Source of the DNA: Bolinopsis microptera
Taxonomy: Eukaryota; Ctenophora; Tentaculata; Lobata; Bolinopsidae
Length of the DNA stretch: 64,000 nucleotides
NCBI RefSeq assembly: GCF_026151205.1
Contig: NC_087081.1
Coordinates: forward strand, 7,187,246-7,251,245
Direction of reading: 5' to 3'
Of the stretch, positions 46,556 through 55,775 are shown piece after piece; positions within the stretch are counted from its first letter, which is position 1; the number at the start of each line of letters is the position of its first letter. The position numbers were made by a program, and so were the translations under genes. The notes under the pieces were generated by a model. That model was not told where the DNA came from, searched no databases, and saw nothing but the letters and a program-made list of their open reading frames with translations.

Positions 46556-47119
46556 ACAGAAGCCAACTCAGAGATGTCCCTTTTGACCTTCCTTACGTAC
46601 ACTGCATCAAACGCGAAATGTACCAGTTATCCAAAATTTTAGATCACGAACAATATATTTCTGGCTCTAAAATTGTCATAATTTCTTCAATTCTGGTATA
46701 AACGATTTATCTCGCTATGACCACCACCACCTCTCCCTTTCATGTGATTTTAAAAGAAATATTGATTATCTAATTGAGAAATATCCTAACACGACTTTTA
46801 TATTTAATTCTTTAGTTCTCACACGTTTCTCGTGGCTTAATGAGGAAGTTAAGCATTTTAACAGCTTTATTTTTGAACTAAGCAATAGAGTGTCCAAGCT
46901 ATGGTTCTTTGACTCGCACCATATTTGTACTGTTTTATACCAGAGAAGAGAGGTCATTGTAGATCCTGATGGAAACGGAATCCACCTAACAGTACTGTCC
47001 AAGAGAGAGATAGCTCGCTCTCTTGCTACCTGTGTCAAAGAATTTATGGGGCGCAGCTACTTAATTCGAAAACACTGGCCGCTAAGACGGGAGTATGTTT
47101 CTTCATTGGGCAGACCTTA
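46556..47119 (+). pseudogene. Decayed SGNH/GDSL-esterase-like fragment, as in CR1-type LINE ORF1
   Basis: Two frames joined by a shift near 46685 carry, in order, a predicted strand (SGSKIVIIS), a GxND block (SGINDLSRYDHHH), a hydrophobic strand (TTFIFNSLV), FN and WFFD segments, and a C-terminal Asp-x-x-x-His region (DPDGNGIHLT), followed by a helix (KREIARSLATCVKEF). This order matches SGNH hydrolase folds; esterase domains of this kind are known in ORF1 of CR1 LINEs. The frameshift and the lack of an upstream start mark it as non-functional. It lies 2.1 kb left of the LTR element's pol, while a CR1 ORF2 lies just right of gag. Confidence 0.5.
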
Positions 47120-49251
47120 GAACAGCAATACAATCGGCAAACATACTATATCGAAAATTTGGACAAAATTATTAATCTACTAAGAATCGTACAGTATACG
47201 AACCATGTCTTATCTGCACCAGCTTACGGCTAATCGAAATCTTATCTTTACTAAGTTGAACCACGTAATCAGACCACTAAGTACATACACTTACAAGTTA
47301 CAAATACAGAATACAAGTCACATTCACATTTCACATACTTCAATTAACTTTTTAAACTTATTCCCACAGAATACTAGTGTAAAATAAGATGGCACCCAGA
47401 CCAGTCCTCCGCGGCGTACCAATGGTAAACAGTGCCTGCTCACAAGTCTCTCACTACACACTATACTCTCAGTCGTTGTAGCGACTGACAACTGCAATAA
47501 CTCTCAATAACTAAGTATTGAACTCTACGTTAATACGACAATCACGATAACTTGTATTGCCAATTACTCTGATATGACTACTACATACATGCAACCAAGT
47601 GCGGTACTGTGAATCAAACGGTTCAAATGCTACAATTCGGTCCTAAGCTAGAGTTGAACAAAGGAAACAGTTGAATCGAGTAATAACGTTCGAATGATGA
47701 ATATAAAGATATTATCAACAATCACAACTTAAACTGTGGCAAGACGGGCCACGTTGGGCGTTCTAGATCAGCGGTTAACACTTTGATTAAACACGTCACC
47801 TAAAGAGCTTTTCCAGAACTAATCCTAACGTGTCCAGAAATGCGTTATCGACACGCGCCACGTGATACCACGTGGTCACTTAACTACCTAAATCTACACT
47901 CATTACTAACGGTCGTATTAATCACTAAATTACAATCTACACAACTGCTAAAACTACTCTAAAACTGCTGCAACCAGCCTCCATAATACACTATATCCCC
48001 GGGAAAATTTAATCGATTTCGTCAATATCTCCAGGAGGTATTGACAAATTCGACTAAATCCCCCCCTACCTACTAAATCCTTAAAAAAATCCTAAAACTC
48101 CCTCTTAAACAACACCCTATTAAAATAAAATTACCAACAGAATCCCCGTGATGCAACTCACGCGAAAAAACTACCCTTTAAAAAATTTACACGTGCTACA
48201 AAAATATAAAATTTAAAGAATACGTGTACCATCACGTACCAAATCTGAATAATTAAAACTACACGTGAAATCTCACTTGACACAATACAAATAAATTATA
48301 AAAACTAACGTGATACACTTCACGTTACAAACTTCAACTACTTCAAAATATTTACAAAACTTGCTACCCTACTAACTGTCCTTCTCCTAAACTGTCCCTC
48401 CTACTTCCCTTACTTCTTCTGCCGTTCTGTCGAAGTCGTAGCACCGTCTACCATCCACCGTCTCTCCGTCCACACCACCCGTTGTTGAACACGTCCTCCA
48501 CAACCATACTCCTAATCCAGGTACCGTACATCTAGGCACGAACCTACACTTACACCATTATTTCCGTACACCTAGTTACGAACATAACTAACACAATTAT
48601 TTCCGTACACCTAGTTACGAACATAACTTACACAACTATCTCCGTACACCTAGTTACGAACATAACTTGCATAATTATTTCCGTACACCTAGTTACGAAC
48701 ATAACGTATACAATTATCTCCATACACCTAGTTACGAACATAACTTACACCATTATCTCCGTACACCTAGTTACGAACATAACTTACACCATTATCTCCG
48801 TACACCTAGTTACGAACATAACTTCACATAAGTCACTGCAGACCGTCATATTTATAGATATGAAGTCCAATCATCTAGATTAAGACCTTATCGGCACACG
48901 AATATCAAAAGTCAACTAAAGGCAAATCTAGGCATCAGGAGCGATGCTCTACCGGATTAAAATGTGACTCAACCTCTACACTCTACTCTACTCCACGGTT
49001 CAACAACTAACTCCACCTCTCGCAAACTCTCCACTCTCCAGGGTAGCAAGCCCTTCAAAATAAAAACCAGACATCACTAACAATATCAACTGATATCAAG
49101 GACACCAGGCATACCCTAAGCACGGCGGGAGATAAGAAATGCAACGATGACCACCTTCCACAGGTTCCAGGTAGTCTGCAAAACATGACAACAATCGTCG
49201 TATCTGCCCGAGCAACAGTTAGTTAACTGGCATCCCTTGACCAGCAATCCT
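47120..49251. other. 3' region of the LTR element and its flank; LTR not resolved
   Basis: No gene. It should contain the 3' end of the LTR element, but I could not find by eye a sequence matching the 5' flank of gag, so no LTR is called. CACGTG-type sites occur at 47858-47875. Confidence 0.35.
48526..48826. repeat. 39-bp minisatellite, about 7.5 copies
   Basis: The unit TCCGTACACCTAGTTACGAA plus CATAACTTACACCATTAT recurs at steps of 39 bases (for example 48562, 48601, 48640). It is located just downstream (minus sense) of pol, in the likely 3' untranslated part of the LTR element. Confidence 0.9.
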
Positions 49252-52200
49252 CTAAAAACCAAGTAAACTGTCCTTTACCACCTTCAATACAACACTAATT
49301 CTCGACACCGGTCTGTAGTAATCCGGCTTCTTTAATTCTGCTCTATTCCTTAGAGAACGTCCTCCACTGACTACAGGTGTACTCTGTTCCTCAGGTGAGT
49401 AAGCTAGTGTACTGTTACTCTCCCCCAGTATGACAGGACTCAAACTATCCTCCATCCGGGATGTAGGTTCCTCAACCCCTCTGCCCCACCCGGGTGTGTG
49501 GAAAGATCCAAAACTCGATTCTGTCTCCTGGATAGGTGATGAAATATGAATAGGAGTGTTAACCCTAGCTGGTGTTTGAGGGTCATGTTGGATTGAAATT
49601 TCCTGACTTTCCGTTCTGAAAGGAAGTGTATACTCAGGTGATAGAGGTTCGTCAGGAATTTCAATTCTCTGATTAGACAAAGTACTCTCTCGAATCACAG
49701 GATTCCTTCTCTCTACTTGCTCAGGCATCCACTCCTCATCACTACTGCTATCACTATTCTCACTGTCCCTTCTCACTGGGTCTTTTCTCACTGGCTCCGC
49801 AGTATATCTGCTGCCCTCACGAATCACTACTCTTTTCTCCGAGAATCTGTTCATCTCGTAGTGCTTCATTTTACAAATATTTGTGACCTTCTCTAACCCA
49901 GGTCCGTACTCCACTACATATAAGTGATCATTTATCACCTTCTTTACCTTGCACGGACCCCTAAATCGTGGAGCAAACTTGTGTTTAGGACATTGCACTA
50001 ACACGAAACAAAAGTCGTTCTCCTTAAAGTAAGGACCATGCAGTTTACGATCATGTTGCCTCTGTGCATACATGAAATCTACATTAGCACTCTCTCTCAC
50101 TCTCCTGATGATCCTCTTCATTTCTCTGTGAAGCTCGTATGCCTCTCTGGCAGCGGCGTTCCTCGTATCTGGCTGATGCTTTTCTCTATCATCTAACATC
50201 AGATTCAACGGCAAGTTTACCTCTCTGCCAAATATCATCTTGTGAGCAGAATACCCAGTTCTCCGGTTCTTCAAACAGTTCAAGGCAAATGTACTCTTGT
50301 CCAGATACATATCCCAACAGTGCTCCTTTCCCTTAGGAATGCATGCACGTAACGCTCGATTGGTTCTCTTGTTGTTGCTCTCAGCACGGGCCGTGCTAGA
50401 CGCTTTATACGATGTTCCGTGAGTTTTCTTGCACTCGAAAGACTCCCAAACTTCCTTGAAGAATTCTGCTCTGAACCCGGGGTGATTATCCACAATTAAC
50501 TCCCGACACATTCCGAACTTTAATACCCAGTTCTTCATTATCGCTGCTATATTCTCCTTAGCAGTTTGACTCTTGACTGGAACTGCCACTAGATAGTTTG
50601 ACCAGGCATCAGAGATAGTAAGGATGTATCGATATCCTCGGGGTGTTCTCTGATTTGCTGTCGGTACTATGTGATCAATTACTATAGCGTCATTGAAATG
50701 GTGGAAGAATAAATGCTTTAACGGTGCTTTCAGATAAGCTTTCGGCTGCTTCATCTCTCCGCATCTTATGCACGCTTTGATGTACATTTTGAAGTCCTGC
50801 TCCATCTTTGGCCAGTAGAAGTACTCCCTGCATTTCTCCACACAGGTGCTGATTCCCGGGTGACAGTTGGTGATGTTGTCGTGAAACAGTCTCATGATCT
50901 CTTCTTCATAGCTGTCTGGTATCACGATCAACTCTCTCGAATCCTTCTCTTTTCTTTTAACCCACTTTCTCTTCAAGAGTCCACTTTCATCCACTTTCAT
51001 CAAGCTAAATTGGGTCCAATAGGTGATCAATTTGTCTGGCACACGGTTCACCTGGATTGTTCCCCGGGCGCCGTCTTTAACCCACTGTTTCACAATCCTC
51101 AATATTGGATCCAAGTTCTGCTCTGTCTTGATCCTTTCCAAATCTGGTAAGCATTGTTTGTCTGTCTCTGTATCTGGTACTGCAAAGGTAACCTGTTTAC
51201 AATTACCCTGCTTCTTCTGAAGTCGTGGCATCACATCGATGCTGCAAATACATACAGGAACATCCTTCTCCTTGAGCTTTACCATCCTCACATGTCCATC
51301 ATGATTGTCCTCGAACAGGAGTTGTAGATCACTTTTCTCCGTTTGATCTCTCTTAGTCACCTTTTTTTCATCATGCTCATCAATTATCTCATCTGTACTC
51401 TGCTCTCTCCATATCTCATTCTTCCAGCCATTTATCCCCTCACTGATTACTATCTCGCTCCCACTACTACACACTCTGCTGTTCTCTCCCATACCACACA
51501 TGACGTTATCAGCGTCACTCACCACACCAGGACTCTTCTCAGAGGATTCACTAACGTCAGAAGCGTTGTGATCACGTGTAACATTACTAGAGGATTCACT
51601 AACGTCAGAAGCGTTGTGATCACGTGTAATATTACTAGAGGATTCACTAACGTCAGAAGCGTTGTGATCACCCGTAACATTACTAGAGGATTCACTAACG
51701 TCAGAAGCGTTGTGATCACGTGTAACATTACTAGAGGATTCACTAACGTCAGAAGCGTTGTGACTCGGGATGGTATCGACACCCAGAGACCTGGTAAACT
51801 CCTCTCCTCTCGATCTCTCCGCTCCACTGACTTCTGTCTGGCATGATGCTTCCACGAATTTCCTTCTGAATGGAAATCTGCTCAAAAAGTCACATAGCGT
51901 GTTCTCTTTTCCTTCAATGTGCACGATATCAAAGGAGTAGTTGGATAGCTCCTGGCACTTCCTGATTAAAGCAGGATCTGATTTTGAGAACAGGGTGTCG
52001 CTCGCTGATAGGAGACTCTTACAGTCCGTTATAACTTTGAACTTGGTGTTTCTGAGATACATCTTCCAGTGATCAATGGCTATCACCATGGCATCAAATT
52101 CTAGCTGTGTCTGGCTCCTTTCTCTCTTGTAGGGTGGTACAGCTTTACTATAGAATGCTACTATTCTCCTCTCTCTCTTTCCATCTCGTACTATCTCCTG

Positions 52201-54204
52201 GCTCAAGGTAGCTCCGTATCCATGTTTGCTAGCGTCCACTGTCAGGTGATATGACTGGAATGGGTCCTCTGTATCAAGTATAGCCAACATCGTACTCTCC
52301 GCCACCGCTCTCTTTAGCTCCTCAAACGCCTCCTGGCACTCACTTGTCCACTCAAACTTTGCTTCCTTCGTAGTGAGCTTGTGAAGAGGCTTCGCAATTA
52401 CGCTGTATCTGGGTATCCACTTCCTCACGTAGTTCAAGGCACCTAACACTTCTTGAACCCTCTTCACAGTGGTGGGAACAGGTAAGGCAAGTAGATCCTT
52501 AACCCTGTCCTCTGTGATCTGTACTCCGTCCTCGCTGATTGACACACCCACGAATGTAACTTTCTCCCTCAGTAGCATACATTTTTTGGGGGTCAACGTC
52601 AGATTCGCTTGAACCAGTCTCATCAGCAGGATCTCCAATCTGTCGAGATGTTCGCTCACAGTCTTTGAACTCAGGAACAGATCGTCGATGAAGAATATCA
52701 ACTGTTCTATCGGAACTGTTGCCAGAAGTTTCCACATCACCTTCGAGAACACGCTACTGGAGTTCTTGTGACCCATGATCATACGAGCCCAACAGTATGA
52801 CCTTCCCCTGTGCATGAACGCTGTAACCTTCTTCGAATCTTCAGAGTATGGTATCTGCCAGAAACTCTTAGAGAGATCGAAACTTGAATAAATAGAGTCT
52901 GATCCTATCGTGTCTAACACGTGATTCAAGTTGGGTAACGGGTATTTCTCATCCATGCAGACTTTGTTGGTACCCCTCAGGTCTGCTACCAACCTCCATG
53001 ATTCAGGATCTGTATTCTTTTTGACCAGAAATATAGGATGGTTGAAGTCACTGGGTCCTTTCAGGGGCTCTGCTATTCCCGCTCTCACCATCTGTTCAAT
53101 TTGGCGGTCCATCTCTGGCTGAAGTTTGTACGGGGTAGGTATAGGATATGTCCAGCTGGGCGACTCTCCCTCCTTCATCTTGATCTTTGCTTCATACATA
53201 TTGCAGCACCCGATATCAAATTCATCATGCGAGAAGCAGTCCCTGAATCTCCAGATTATCTCCTTCAGTCTGGTCTTCTCAGTGTTAGACATTGCCACCT
53301 CTATCTCGTCCAGCCCGAGCCTCTCAAACAACTCACTCTGAATCCATTTCTCCCCACCTATCTGTCCTGGCTCACTCCTGGTCTCCTGAGCTTGGTCATC
53401 AATTGTAGTCCCTCTCACTCCGACATCGTGACTCCTGCTCCTTTGCACGCCGTGTATGAAATCTTGATCGCCTACAGGCTTCAACAGTGCAATGATCTTG
53501 TTCTTGTGAATTGTTATCGGTTCATCAGTTGCGTTAATACACTTCATCGGAATCAGTCTCTTCTCAGAGTGCACAACTGCATGAGCGAACAGAATTCCTG
53601 TCTCTCCAATTCCGTGCTTGTACTGTGGCTCAATCAAACCCTTGAAGTTCACTCCTTTCGCCTGCAGCTTTCCACTGATGTATTGCACCGTGTTTGGAGG
53701 AATGACTGTGACTCTGCTACATCTCACTTTTATCTGCTGCTTTACATTCTCCGGCTTCTCCGTGAACGGCACCTCATCTCCGTTATGCAGCACCAATCTG
53801 CACTTGTTATAATCCAGCGTCACTCTATTCGATCTCAAGAAGTCATCTCCAATCAGGAACTCTGTGTCTAACAGATCAGTTACCACGAAAGTGTGCACAA
53901 ACTTATTTCCAGCAACCACCACTTCCATCTCTAACTCTCCTCTGATTTGTATCGTGTCTTGAGAAAATGACTTCAAGGTCATGTTACACGGTCGGATCCC
54001 GCTCTCTAGTCTCAGTCCTCTCACAAAACCCGTGGACACAATACTCACAGCCGACCCGCTGTCAACAAAAAGGTAGGCTGCCACTCCTCTGCAACTCCCA
54101 GCCACCAAGATGTGTTTCCAGTTCACCGCATTCACCTCCTTCTGCTTCCCATATGATTTTAATTGCGACTGATGGGAAATGAATTTTGTCCAGTCGCACG
54201 CCCG
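49252..54204 (-). CDS. pol: LTR retrotransposon Pol polyprotein (PR-RT-RNaseH-IN), expressed by -1 frameshift
   Basis: Enzymes for copying and integrating the element. Coordinates run from the predicted -1 shift at 54204 to the stop. Counting residues from 54135: aspartic protease active site VDSGS at about 25; reverse transcriptase about 300-520, with the catalytic box FFIDDLFL near 480 (Phe-Ile in place of the usual Tyr-Val); RNase H starting LTVDASKHGYG near 630; a linker of five 16-residue repeats (HNASDVSESSSN) at about 790-863; integrase zinc-binding HHCC region at about 1083-1125; integrase core with D near 1156, D near 1213 (VDNHPGF) and E 36 residues later, a D,D35E pattern; then a GPF/Y-like module (FRGPCKVKKV) and a long Ser/Glu/Pro-rich tail. 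No frame damage. There is no ATG near the 5' end, in line with expression as a Gag-Pol fusion. Confidence 0.9.
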   Translation of the reverse strand, partial: RACDWTKFISHQSQLKSYGKQKEVNAVNWKHILVAGSCRGVAAYLFVDSGSAVSIVSTGFVRGLRLESGIRPCNMTLKSFSQDTIQIRGELEMEVVVAGNKFVHTFVVTDLLDTEFLIGDDFLRSNRVTLDYNKCRLVLHNGDEVPFTEKPENVKQQIKVRCSRVTVIPPNTVQYISGKLQAKGVNFKGLIEPQYKHGIGETGILFAHAVVHSEKRLIPMKCINATDEPITIHKNKIIALLKPVGDQDFIHGVQRSRSHDVGVRGTTIDDQAQETRSEPGQIGGEKWIQSELFERLGLDEIEVAMSNTEKTRLKEIIWRFRDCFSHDEFDIGCCNMYEAKIKMKEGESPSWTYPIPTPYKLQPEMDRQIEQMVRAGIAEPLKGPSDFNHPIFLVKKNTDPESWRLVADLRGTNKVCMDEKYPLPNLNHVLDTIGSDSIYSSFDLSKSFWQIPYSEDSKKVTAFMHRGRSYCWARMIMGHKNSSSVFSKVMWKLLATVPIEQLIFFIDDLFLSSKTVSEHLDRLEILLMRLVQANLTLTPKKCMLLREKVTFVGVSISEDGVQITEDRVKDLLALPVPTTVKRVQEVLGALNYVRKWIPRYSVIAKPLHKLTTKEAKFEWTSECQEAFEELKRAVAESTMLAILDTEDPFQSYHLTVDASKHGYGATLSQEIVRDGKRERRIVAFYSKAVPPYKRERSQTQLEFDAMVIAIDHWKMYLRNTKFKVITDCKSLLSASDTLFSKSDPALIRKCQELSNYSFDIVHIEGKENTLCDFLSRFPFRRKFVEASCQTEVSGAERSRGEEFTRSLGVDTIPSHNASDVSESSSNVTRDHNASDVSESSSNVTGDHNASDVSESSSNITRDHNASDVSESSSNVTRDHNASDVSESSEKSPGVVSDADNVMCGMGENSRVCSSGSEIVISEGINGWKNEIWREQSTDEIIDEHDEKKVTKRDQTEKSDLQLLFEDNHDGHVRMVKLKEKDVPVCICSIDVMPRLQKKQGNCKQVTFAVPDTETDKQCLPDLERIKTEQNLDPILRIVKQWVKDGARGTIQVNRVPDKLITYWTQFSLMKVDESGLLKRKWVKRKEKDSRELIVIPDSYEEEIMRLFHDNITNCHPGISTCVEKCREYFYWPKMEQDFKMYIKACIRCGEMKQPKAYLKAPLKHLFFHHFNDAIVIDHIVPTANQRTPRGYRYILTISDAWSNYLVAVPVKSQTAKENIAAIMKNWVLKFGMCRELIVDNHPGFRAEFFKEVWESFECKKTHGTSYKASSTARAESNNKRTNRALRACIPKGKEHCWDMYLDKSTFALNCLKNRRTGYSAHKMIFGREVNLPLNLMLDDREKHQPDTRNAAAREAYELHREMKRIIRRVRESANVDFMYAQRQHDRKLHGPYFKENDFCFVLVQCPKHKFAPRFRGPCKVKKVINDHLYVVEYGPGLEKVTNICKMKHYEMNRFSEKRVVIREGSRYTAEPVRKDPVRRDSENSDSSSDEEWMPEQVERRNPVIRESTLSNQRIEIPDEPLSPEYTLPFRTESQEISIQHDPQTPARVNTPIHISSPIQETESSFGSFHTPGWGRGVEEPTSRMEDSLSPVILGESNSTLAYSPEEQSTPVVSGGRSLRNRAELKKPDYYRPVSRISVVLKVVKDSLLGF
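51541..51766 (-). repeat. 48-bp coding minisatellite inside pol
   Basis: Nearly five copies of a 48-base unit that keeps the frame and encodes HNASDVSESSSNVTRD. It lies between RNase H and integrase, where length variation is tolerated. Its acidic Ser/Asn repeats resemble a flexible linker. Confidence 0.9.
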
Positions 54205-55523
54205 TTTAAATGGTCTGTCTGCATTCCATGCTGTTCATTCACTGTGGGTCTGTACTGCCCTCCTCGTTCTCCAGATTGCCCTCTGTTGACGTTACAGAAT
54301 CTCTGAATGTGTCCCTCACCCTGACAATTATAACAAATCAATGGCCTGCGACTCTCTCCTCTACTCGCACCTCCACTCGCCCCTCTACTCGCACCTCTAC
54401 TCGCACCTCTGCTACTCCGCTCAACCGGACTCACTCTACTCCTACAAACACTGGCAACATGCCCTTTACCTCCACACAGCTGGCACACAATATTGCTCCA
54501 ACACGAGTCAGCCTTGTGACCCTTCTTCCCACACATTTGACAGTTATTCTCATCCTCTTCTTTCTCACCTTGCCTGCCAACACCATAAGTAGGTGCCCGG
54601 AATTCCAGTGTATTTATTGGATCACTGTCAAGCTCTCCCTCTACTGCCTTGGATATGTGTTCCTCCTGTACAGCTAAACGGATCACACTATCAAAATCCT
54701 CTGTCTTCGTGTTCATCTGAAGGAGCCGTCTTTTAATAGCAGGGTCTCTCACGCCCTGTATCAACACAGTGATACCTGCACTCTCTCTCTCCACAGCTCT
54801 CGGGTAAATCTTCTCAGCAGTATCCTGTATTCTCTCTGCGAACTGCTCTACGTTCTCTAACGCTTCCTGCCTCATTTTGTGAAACGTTGTCCTCATGATT
54901 CTCGCATCAGTGGCTGGATATAGCTCTCGTTTCACCGCACTGATCAGCATTTTTACGTCACCTCTCTCCTCACTCGACAGTCGAATGTTCTTGACTTTCT
55001 TGAACTTTCCATCGTCTTCTATCTGACTGGCAAGTCTCAAGTCGAGATTGTCCTTTACTCCGCATAACAGGACCCACTGCTCGAATCTCTGCAGAAATGT
55101 ACAGAAGTCATCATTTTTCCTGTACCTCGGCGCCTTACATTTCATCGTGTACTCTCCCTTATCTCTCTCTGTATTTCCGGGTTGCAAATCACCACTCTCA
55201 GTTGTTCTCGCTATTTCTTGCAACAAGTTGCTTGTGTTCTCCATCTTTACATCTCGTTCCCTCATCAATTCCTCTCGCTCAAGCTCTGCTTCTTCTCTCC
55301 ACCTGTTCATATCTCTCTCCAACTCTCTCACTCTGCTCAAACACTCCTCTCTCTTCTCGCTCAAATCAAACAACTCCACTTTGCTCTCTTTTATCTCCGC
55401 CTCTTTCTCACTTGTGTCCCAAGACTTCATTTCCAATTTCACCTCCACAATCTGATCCACAATCCGTTTTTCCTCCTCTACTAGTTTTCTCATCTCCTGC
55501 TCCATGTTTGTGAGTCCAGACAT
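54159..55523 (-). CDS. gag: LTR retrotransposon Gag protein (454 residues)
   Basis: Structural protein of the retrotransposon particle. ATG at 55521..55523, stop TAA at 54159..54161. Residues about 5-105 are a charged coiled coil (Glu/Lys/Arg heptads such as KREECLSRVRELERDM). The middle (about 130-300) looks like a retroelement capsid domain (FLQRFEQWVLL, then helices with MRQEALENVEQFAERIQ). Three CCHC zinc knuckles follow: CQMCGKKGHKADSC, CQLCGGKGHVASVC and, after a run of RGAS repeats, CYNCQGEGHIQRFC. The last 16 codons overlap pol in the -1 frame at the frameshift signal. Complete and undamaged. Confidence 0.9.
   Translation of the reverse strand: MSGLTNMEQEMRKLVEEEKRIVDQIVEVKLEMKSWDTSEKEAEIKESKVELFDLSEKREECLSRVRELERDMNRWREEAELEREELMRERDVKMENTSNLLQEIARTTESGDLQPGNTERDKGEYTMKCKAPRYRKNDDFCTFLQRFEQWVLLCGVKDNLDLRLASQIEDDGKFKKVKNIRLSSEERGDVKMLISAVKRELYPATDARIMRTTFHKMRQEALENVEQFAERIQDTAEKIYPRAVERESAGITVLIQGVRDPAIKRRLLQMNTKTEDFDSVIRLAVQEEHISKAVEGELDSDPINTLEFRAPTYGVGRQGEKEEDENNCQMCGKKGHKADSCWSNIVCQLCGGKGHVASVCRSRVSPVERSSRGASRGASRGASGGASRGESRRPLICYNCQGEGHIQRFCNVNRGQSGERGGQYRPTVNEQHGMQTDHLNGRATGQNSFPISRN
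54164..54210 (-). promoter_or_regulatory. Programmed -1 ribosomal frameshift signal, gag to pol
   Basis: In the gag frame the codons CAT TTA AAC hold the slippery heptamer TTTAAAC (54210..54204), exactly in X XXY YYZ register. After a 5-base spacer (GGGCG), TGCGACTG (54198..54191) and CAGTCGCA (54171..54164) form a perfect 8-bp stem with a 19-base loop. Gag stops three bases after the stem. The -1 frame is open from just upstream of the heptamer straight into the protease. All elements of a -1 frameshift site are present at the right spacing. Confidence 0.85.
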
Positions 55524-55775
55524 AGTACCACTTTCCTAGGTTCTCCAGATAGTGTTCACTGAATTGATTTCTCTAGTTAGAAGCTGAAGTTAGGGACCCG
55601 GACAGAGTGTTCACAAAACCTCGCACGTTTTCTCACTCTTCCCTGGCCCCATTTTCTTGGCTCACTCATCTGGAGTAGATACTTTCAGTGACTGTTTTCC
55701 GTGTACTTTATTATATTACATATAGTAGCAAACCTATATCTACATTTAAACAAGAGTATCATTTACAGCTAAAAA
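55524..55775. other. Junction between LTR-element leader and CR1 ORF2
   Basis: On the minus strand this is the leader upstream of gag: TGGAGAACCTAGG near 55545 and TGGGGCCAGG near 55645 are both possible primer-binding sites, and AATAAA lies near 55710. On the plus strand the LINE reading frame starts at 55776. Where one element ends and the other begins could not be fixed. Confidence 0.3.

Larger units (their letters stand above)
49252..55523 (-). mobile_element. Ty3/mdg4-type LTR retrotransposon, coding region intact
   Basis: gag (454 codons) and pol (PR-RT-RNaseH-IN order, the Ty3 order) are both full and open on the minus strand, overlapping in the -1 frame. Boundaries given are those of the coding part; LTRs lie outside but were not identified. 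The absence of stops or frameshifts over 6.2 kb indicates recent insertion. A CR1-type LINE ORF2 begins 250 bases upstream of gag on the opposite strand. Confidence 0.85.

Noticed and set aside
51343-51846. Plus-strand frame with repeated TRGFTNVRSVV units
   Set aside because: Antisense reading of the 48-bp repeat inside the retrotransposon pol.
53038-53871. 277-codon plus-strand frame
   Set aside because: Antisense of the pol reverse-transcriptase region; no independent features.
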